Part shown: one piece after another, positions 54,701 to 63,700 of the stretch | Layout: every line of letters begins with the position of its first letter | How positions within the stretch are numbered: position 1 is the stretch's first letter | Source of the DNA: Streptomyces flaveolus | GTDB lineage: Bacteria; Actinomycetota; Actinomycetes; Streptomycetales; Streptomycetaceae | NCBI RefSeq assembly: GCF_014648815.1 | Contig: NZ_BMRV01000010.1 | Coordinates: forward strand, 124,001-188,000 | Direction: 5' to 3' | DNA length: 64,000 nt | Translations under genes and position numbers: made by a program | Notes under the pieces: generated by a model | Told to the model about the DNA's origin: nothing | Seen by the model: only the letters and a program-made list of their open reading frames with translations | Database searches by the model: none

Positions 54701-57700
54701 TCATGCCCTCGTGGGCGCCCCGGATCTCGCTCCAGTCGACGGAGTGCGGCTCGCCGGGCCCGTGCGGGAAGTGCCGGAACGCCGAGGTGTCGGTCAGCCG
54801 TGCGTCCTTCGGCAGCACCAGTACCCGGGCGCCACCGGTCAGCAGCCGGACGGTGGTGGCCGGGTCCTGGAGCATCCGGGCCAGCTGCCGTTCGGCTGCC
54901 TGACGTGCGGAGGCGGGGCGGGAGACGTCCGCCGGGACGTCGACCATCAGCCGTGCCGCGGTCAGCGAGAACTCCTGCGGCGACAGTTTCGCCCGGAGGT
55001 CCAGCACCAGAGACCGCTGGGCGGCCAGCCAGCGCCGCTGCGCGTACGGGAGGGTCATCAGCAGTGCGGCCCGCGCGCGTTCCGTCATGCCGGGCAGGGT
55101 GATCAGCAGCTCGTCCGCGTCCTCGGGCCGGACGGCCGGGGGGTCGGCCGCCGCCTCGCCCGTCGTCACCGCGATGGCGGCGTCCGGCTGCCCGCCGGTC
55201 CGCCGTCCGAGGTTGGGCGCGGCGGACCTGGCGGCGGGCACGGACGCCGGCGCCGCCCGGTCCCCCGCGTACAGGGCCTCGAACAGGGCGCGGAACTCCG
55301 CGTCGGTCTGCCGAGGGCGACCGCCTGTGAGCCGTACCAGGTCCTCGATCAGAGCGGCGTCGAACGGCCTGGAGCGTCCGAGGCTCCGGGAGACGTCGCG
55401 GTTCAGGCGCGCGAGGCGGGCCAGGTGGCGCAGCCGCTGCGGGTCCCTCGCCGACAGGCCGTGCAGGTCGGTGTCCGTGCGCAGCACCTGGATCATGCTC
55501 CGGCGGTCGTCGGCCGAGACGGGCTGCCGGGCGGGCAGCAGCCCGCTGGCATGGACGAGTTGGTCCAGTTCCGGACCGTGCGGTTCGGGTAGGGCGAGCT
55601 TCCAGGTGCGGTGCTCCCCGGTCGTCGGGTCGTCTCCCACGCCGAGCCACGGGGCCTCGTCCGCGACGAAGACATTGGCGTTCGCACCGAACACCGCTTG
55701 GTCCAAGACGTTCGCCAGGTCCTGGATGAAGGTGGCCGTCTCGCCCGGGCCCTCCGGAGGCGCAGCAGCGAAGCAGACGAGGCCGACGACAGGACGTTCG
55801 ACGGCGGACTGCATGCGGGAGCCGATGAAAGACCGACGTCGTCGCAGCAGACGTCCTGTCTGTTCCCCGGAGAACCGGACCGTCCGGCCGTCCGTGGTGT
55901 GCAGGCCGACCACACCCGGCAGGCCGTGGGCGACCAGAGTGTAGAGCTGAGCGCCATGACTCGCCCAGGGCACGCTGCTGACACCCGTGGCCAGACCGCC
56001 CTCCAGGGGCATCGGCACATGTTCGAACACCTCGGTCCGCAGGGCTGGCCGCACGTTGGCCTCGAAGCGGGCGGCGAACTGCTCCTCCAGCAGGGACCAG
56101 TACCCGGCGAAGCCGCCCTCCTCGTCCGCGAGCGCCCGTAGCACCAGCTGTTCCGGGGCGAATTCCTCGCCGTCCACGGAGGTGATCGGCCCCGGCACCG
56201 GCACCGGTTCCTCGACACCCCTGGTCAGGGTCAACCACTGGCCGGTCATCCGGCCCCGTTCGACCGGCACCCCGATGCGCACCGGACCGTCCGTCCCGTC
56301 CTGGTACAGCATCGCGCGCCCGGTGTGCCCCCAGACGCTGCGGCCCAGCGCGTCCCGCACCGCACGCAGCAGACTCAGGTTCGCGGACAGCCCCTCGGGC
56401 ACGAGCACGAGTACCGGTATGTCCGGGTCCAACCGCGTCAGATTCGGGTCGGAGGCCAGCAGCTCGGCGAACTGGCCGAAGGTCAGCTGTCGTTCGTCAC
56501 CCGACTCACGGGAGAGCACCCTGATCCGGTCCGCCGAGCCGGGCGCCAGATCCGCGTGCACCAGGTACGGCGCCCGGCGCAGTGCCGGCAGAGCGAGCGG
56601 CGCTCCGTCCGGGTGGTACTCGTCCTCGTTGCCGGTCCACGTCAGCATCCGGTAGACCGGCGGCATCTCGGCCACCCGCGGCGCCTGCCACTGGTCCGTG
56701 AAGTCACGGCCCACCGGCTCCGCCCCGAAGGTGAGGGCGGACGACCGCACCTGCCCGAGCGACGGCACACCGGCGGTCCGGGGCAGCTCCCCCGGTGCGG
56801 GCGGCGCGCCGCGCAGTCCGGTGCCCGTCCGGTCCGCCGCGGAAGGGTCGTAGAAGGGGTTCGGGACGAAGTACACCTCGGACGCGTAGACCCCGGTGCC
56901 GGGGTCCATCTCCACGCCCTCGGCGACCTCCACACCCACGATGAACTCGGGCCGGATGCCTCCCGGGAAGGCGACCTCCTCCTCAAGCGCGGCGAGCGGG
57001 GAGTCCGGCAGCGTCGCCTGGACGTCCACGCCACCGGGCGCGTCGATCAGGTAGCGCAGGTCCATGCCCCATTCGGGGTACTGTGCGGTCGCCGAACGCG
57101 TCGTACTGACCCAGACGGAGGGCGTGTTGGCGCTCTTGTACTCGTCGAGCGTCGGGACGTCCGTGCTCCTCGGGGCGAGTCCGTCGCGGAAGACGTCCTG
57201 GTACGTGCTCCAACCGCGGTTGCGCTCCCACCGGAACAGCAGGCTGCGGTCCGTCCGGTACCGGATCGGCCCCGCACCGCCCGAGCGCAGTCGGCCGAGG
57301 TCCACCGGGACGACCGGTGTGGCGGCCGAGGCGGGATCCGGCCGGTGGCTGTAGGTCCGCTGCCCGGGACTCGACAGGGCCGCCAGATGTCCGGCACTCC
57401 CCTCGATCCCGACGTTCCGCCGCGCGAACCACTCCACGACGTCCGAGGCGCCGGTGTCCGGTGCTTCCTCCTCCGGCTCGGCCGAGACGATCGCCGGACG
57501 TTCCAGCCGCACCACCGCGGACCGGCGCCGTTCCGCCTCGCTCCCGGCGAGCAGTCCCCGCGCCGGGAGTTCCCGTGCCGCCGACTCCACCCGGAAGCGC
57601 GGACCGTCACTGCCGCGGACCTCCCGCGGAAGGGCCGTGGCCAGCACGTCGGCGACCGCCTGAGCGCGCTGAAGGCCCGTCGCCTGCGCGTTGCGCCCGT

Positions 57701-60700
57701 TGCCGTGGCCGGTGACGACGACCGTGGGGAGCGTTCCGTCGCCCTGCTCCCGCCAGGCCCGCAACTCGTGGGCCAGGCGCTGCGCGTAGGCCCTCAGGTG
57801 GCGCTGCTGTCCCTCGCCGGGAGTCTTCGACTTCTCGTCGAAGGCCACTCCGGTCGCTGGGACGGCGTGGTGCGCCAGGAAGGCGCGCAGGCCGTCGGGG
57901 TCGGTGTAGGCCCGGCGCGGCGCGTTCACCGGCGGCGCCCCGCGCAGTCCGCCGGTGGTGTCCCCCGCCGCCGTCGGCAGGGGTGCCGTACCGGCCGGCG
58001 GGCCGGAGACCTGCCGTTCCCCCTGCCCGGTGAGTTCCATGGCGTCGCCGAACGCCTCGTAGACGGCGTTGTCGGCGGCGGTCGCCGCCACCGGGTTGGC
58101 CGGGGCGTCGTGCGTCGCGCCGGGATTCTCGCCGTAGAGCCGGCGCAGCAGGGTCAGCAGTTTCCGGTCCCGGGGGTTGCCGTGCACGTAGGCGGCCCCG
58201 TTCTCCCGGGGGCGGCCGGTGGCCTCGTCCGTGCCGGTGTTGGTTCCCAGCCAGGTGTTGGTCACCTGGGCGAAGTACTCGTCGGGGCTGGTCGAGGCGT
58301 AGTTGTCCACCTCCCGGCCGGACCGGTCGCGCCGTATGCCGTCGGGCCACGGTTCGTCGCCGCCCAGGGCGCGCTTGGCCCGCCACACCTCGTCGATCAG
58401 GGTGCGGTCCGCCTCCGGCAGCGCGTCGTGGACGAGGTGGGCCAGCTCGTGGGTGACGCTGGAGTAGCCGTCGGCCATGTGCGGCGCGGCGCCGGCCACC
58501 GTGGTGACCTCGCCGAGGAGGTTCTCCTCGGGGACGGCCGCGATGAGCTGCCCGTTGGTGGCCCCGCGCAACTGCGCGTAGCGGCGGCCGAGCTCGTCGA
58601 ACCCGCTGCCGGAGCCCTGGAAGCCGCTGAGCGCGGTCAACGGCGTGTCCGCGGGCAGCACCATGACCGCCGCGCCGCCCGTGAGCAGCGTCGCGGCCAC
58701 GTCCTCGTCCCGCATCACCCTGGTCACCAGGGCGTACGCCTCACGTCTCGCGGAGGCGGGCCGGGCGACGCCGTCCGGGACGACCACCAGCAGCCGTGCC
58801 GCGACCCGGGCGAAGTCCGACCGCGTGAGGCGGCCATCGGTGAGGGCGGAGGTGAGCCCTTCGACGAAGCGGGCGTCCCGGGCCAGCCAGCGCCGCTGTC
58901 CCGCCGGCAGGTACTCCAGGGTTTCCAGCAACTCCGCCGGCTGACTTCCCAGCAGGGCGTCCACGAAGGCGACGGGAGCGGTCGGTGCGACCGGGACCGG
59001 CGGTCGCACCAGGCCGGAGTCGAGGGCGTCCGGTCCGAGGGCGGCGCCCTGGAACGGCCTGTCCTCCGGTGCCGGCGGAGCGGCCCGCAGGAACCCGACC
59101 AGCGCCTCCAGGGTGGCCGGCCGCTCGGCGACGACCCTGTCGAGCAGGTGGACGATGTCCTCGTGGGTCACCGCCCGTTCGGCGCCCCAGCCATGGGCCG
59201 CCCGGACCGTGCGTTCCACGAAGCTCTTGCTGAAGGCCGCCGGGGCCTGGGCCCCCGCCCTGGAGGCGGCGTCCCGGTGCAGGCGGGCCAGGGCGGCGAC
59301 GCTCTGGACCGTAGGCTGGACGGCCGCTCCGGGAGTCTGCAGGTCCCGGGTCACCCGCATGATCCGGAGCATGAGCATGCGGTGGTCCGAGGTCACCGGC
59401 CGCTCAGGCCCCAGCAGCCCCGTGCTCGCGGCAAGCCCGTCGAGCTGGGCCGCCGCCTGGGCGTTGGGCAGGGCGACCCGCCAGGTGCCCCAGGTCCCGT
59501 CCGGATTGGCGACCAGGCCGACCGGATGGGACGGGGTCGTGCTGCTGAGCAGGACCCGACTGGTCGCGCCGAAGACCATGCGCGACGAGACGTGCGCCAG
59601 GTCCTGGATGAAGGTGACGCCCTGACGGGGCTCCGGGGTGGCCGCCCAGCAGTTCAGGGCGACGACCGGGCGGTTGGGGAACAGTTCCACGAACGACCTG
59701 CGCCGACGCAGCAGGGCGCCCACCTGGTCTCCGGAGAAGACGACTTCACGGCCGTCGGCGACCTGCAGCCTGACCGCCCCGGGCTGGCCGTGCCCGACCA
59801 GCAGGTACGGGCCGAGCCCCGACCAGACGGCCGGCTCGCTGCCCCTGACCATTCCCCTGTCATCGGGAAGCAGGACGGTGTGCGCGGACTCCGTGGCGGA
59901 CGCCACGACGCCGAGCCGCCCCTCACGACCGATCGTGAACGTCTGCTGTCGCACCGACCAGTGCCCGGCCATCCGGCCGTCGGCGTCCGCGAACGGCCTC
60001 AGCAGCACGTCGGCGTCGTCGAACGTTTCCCCGTCCACCGCGACGGTCCGGCCCGGCGGCACCGGTGCCGCCCGTCCGGAGTCGCGCGGCAGGGTGATCC
60101 ACTGGCCGGTGATCCGGACGACGTCGCGGAGCACGCCGAGACCGAGTCGTCCCTGGGGTCCGTCGGAGAAAAGGACGGCGCGCCCGGTGTGTCCCCACAC
60201 CTGCCGGCCCACCGCGTCGCGCACCGCGCGCAGCAGCCCCAGGTCACGGAAGAGCGCGCCCGGCACCAGCACGAGCACCGGGGCGGCGGCGTCCTGCCCC
60301 CACAACTGCGGGTCCGAGGCCACCACGGCGGCGAACTCGGCGAACGTCAGCTGCCGCGCCTCACCGGATGCCGCGTCGAGAACGTGGACGCGGTCCCGAG
60401 TGCCGGGAGCGAGCTCCGCGTGCACCACGTACGGCGCGGGCGCGGACGGCCACGGCACCGTGCCGGGGTCGCCGACCGGGGCCGGGGCGGCCGGACCGCC
60501 GCTCTCCTCCAGCAGCCGGTACGTCCGTGGCGGGGCCGACAGCGTGGGGGTGTCCCAGCGGCCGGTGAAGTCCCGTCCCGCCACGTTCGGCCAGGACCGG
60601 ATGAGGGACGAGCGCACCTGGTCCACGGTGAGCGCGGACGGGCCCGGTACGGACTGGCCCGGTACGGTCTGCCCCGGACCGGGTGGCGCCCCGCGCACGC

Positions 60701-63700
60701 CCGAGCCCTGCCGGGCTGGGCCGCCGCCCTTCCGCGTGGACTTCGGCTTCGGCTTCGGGCCGGCGTCGGTGGTCCGGCCCGAGCCCGAGGCCGTACTCCG
60801 CGCCCGGCGGCGGTCGAGCTCGGCGACGCGTTCCTGGGAGGCGGTGAGCTGGGGGGCGTCCTCGGCCGCCTCCAGAGGAAGCGCACCAGCGGCGGGGGCA
60901 CCGCCGTTGCCGTGCCACCGGTAGCCATTGCCCGGCCGGGAGGTGCTCAGCCCGTAGACCAGCAGGTCGACCCGGCCGTCCCCGCCCAGCACATAGGCGA
61001 ACGACACCCCGCCACTGCCCCCGTCCAGATGGGCGTGCAGCGCCTGGTTCACGCCGTAGACCCGCTCCCGGGGCTCGACGGCACCCCCGGCGAGACCGGC
61101 CAGCACACGCTGCTGGGCCGCCGTGAACGACTCCTCCCGCAGACCGTTGCCGTAATGGACGACCCCGCTGGGCTTCCACGTGTCCGGCAGATGCGCCCGG
61201 AACGCCGACAACCGCTCCTCACGCGCCTCCCGCTCCGCCTCCTGCGACCTGCGGTGCGCCGCCTCCGCGGCCCGCCACGCCGGCTCCACCGCTCCCCGCA
61301 CCCACCCGCGCGCATCCCCGTGCAACGACACGTCCAGCCCGCCCAGACGGTCCACGTACGCCGCGAAGTCCCGCTCCAGGTCCCAGCTCAGTCCCCCACG
61401 GGCCAGGAACGTGCCGAACCGGAACTCCTCCATTTGGCCCGGCGCCGACTGCCACTCCTCCGCCAGGTCCGGATAAGCCGCCACCAGCGCCGCCAGCTCC
61501 GGCGACGCCACCACCCGGCCCACCAGACCCGCCTCGTCCAGCAGGCCCACGACCTCCTCGTCCCGCACCAGCGCCGCCAGCACCTCCGGATGCGGACGCT
61601 CCAACGCCCTGAGCCCCGGCACCCGGCGCACCCACGCCTTCAGGTCCGGGCCGTCGGTCCCCGGGGCGACCGCGGCCGGCGAGCCGCTGCCGGGGACGGT
61701 CCGCTCCGCGCGGGTTGCGCCCGCCGTGGCGCGCTCTGCCGCCCCTGCCGCCGGCAGCACCGAGCGCATCCGCTCCAGCTCGGCCAGCAGTGCCCCCGGG
61801 CCGGCGGCGAGCACCGCCCCCAGCCGGTCGCCTCGGACCAGCGCCCGCACCCCGTCGGCCAGATCAGGGGTCTCCAGCACGCGCTGGGCCAGTTCCGGTG
61901 AACCGAGGACCAGTGCGGCCAGCGCGGGCCGGCCGTCCAGCACCGACACCACCTGGTCGTCGGAGAGCACCGCCTGCAGCTGCCCGCCGGAGATCTCCAC
62001 CGACACCGTGTCCGACGCCAGTACGCCGGCCAGCGTCCGGCGCCGGCGGAGCTGGCGCAGCACCCGCCCCGACTGGGCCAACGCCTCGGAGAGCGCCGGG
62101 ACCCGGGTGAGCGCCCGCCACAGGGGGGTGTCCGCCGCGAGGTCGGACACCAGCGGACGCCGCGCCCGCAGCAGGGCGAGCAGCTCCGGGTTGGCCCGCA
62201 GCCGCCCGGCCACGGCGGGGTGGTCGCGCAGGGCCCCTGCCAGGCCCGGCAGAGCGCCGAGGGCCTTCGCCAGGTCCGGTGTCCGCACCAGGTCCCCGGC
62301 CACCTCGGGCTGCGCCGCGAGCAGCGCCCGCACGTCGTCGCGTCCCAGCAGTGCGGCGAGTGGCGCGGACCCGGCCATCGCCTCGACCAGGGCGGGCGTC
62401 CGCATCGCCAGCGACAGGAGGCCTGCGTCCCCCACGAGTACCGCGGCCTGTTCCGGCGAGGTGTTCAGGGCGTCCAGCAGGGCCTGGTTCGCCAGCAGCT
62501 CGGCCGCCTCGCCCGGGCCCTGCGGCACGCGCGGGTTCTGAGCCAGCGCGCGGGACAGCGCCGGCGAGGCCGCCAACGCGTCGATCAGCTCGGGACGGTC
62601 GGCCAGCGCCCGCAGTACCGCCTTGTGCGTGACCAGGGCCCGTGCGGTGGACTCGGCCGCCTCCCACGCCGGGCCCTCGGCCATCAGGCCTTTCTCACCG
62701 ACGTAGAACAGGTCGTAGAGCTTCTGCGTCAGGCCGGGGCTGCCGGCGAGAAGCGTGACCACCTCCGGGTCGTCCACCACGGCCGCGCTGACGGCCGCGC
62801 TGGCCCGGATGACGTTGAGGCCCGAGGGGGCGGCCAGGGTGCCCGGAAGGATGAGTGCGTAGGTCCGGACGTACTCGGGGTTCCTGGCCAGGTCGTCGGC
62901 CAGCATGTCGTACGTCGGGCTGGCCAGGGCGTTCACCAGCGCGCGCTCGTTGAGGAAGTGCAGGTAGAGCCTGCCGTTGTCGCGCAGGGCGGCGGTGAGA
63001 TGGGGACGCTTGTGGAGCGCCTGCAGGGTGCCGCGGGTGGGGTCGGCGAGATGCTCGACGAGGCCCGGCCGCTTCAGCAGTGTCGAAGGCAGCTCGGGGT
63101 TCTGCAGCATCGCCAGGATGATGCCGAACTCACGGCGGACGGCGGTGCGGAGGTTCGGAAGCTGGTCGAGGGCGTGCTGCGTCTGCCGGGCGGCCTCGCG
63201 ATAGTGCTCACGCTCCTCGGGCGGCACCTGGTCGAGGAAGTCCGGGACCTGGTCCGGTGATGCGAGGACGAGACCGGCGAGGCGGGCCGGTCCGGCCGGC
63301 ACCGGTATCCCGTGCCTGGTGATGCTGATCTCACCCGTGGCGCGTACCGCCTTGGCGAACTCCTTCGCCGACGTCCGGCTGAGCTCCAGGTGCCGGCGCA
63401 GCTGGTCGGTGTCCTTGAGGGAGTCGAGGAACGTGTCCCGCGCGAGCGCGTCCGTCAGCAGCTCGGCGTGGGAGGCCAGCACCTTCACCAGTGCCAGGCC
63501 GTCGGGGCTGTCCAGGGCGGCGAGTGCCGCCCGGTCGGCGAAGAGCCTCGCCCAGTGCGGTGCCGGCGTCACCCTGTTCTCGTGGGCGGCCAGGGCGTGC
63601 AGGAGCCGGGGGTGGCCGGTGGCGTGGCCGATGAGTTCCGGGTTCTCCAGCAGTGCCCCGCTCACGTTCTCGCTCGCCAGGGCCAGTCGCAGCAGCGCCG

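Noticed and set aside
56325..61901. Plus-strand open frame of 1,858 codons opposite the protease/ADP-ribosyltransferase region
   Set aside because: Same cause. It lies exactly over HExxH and EEE motifs read on the minus strand and has no recognisable protein features.
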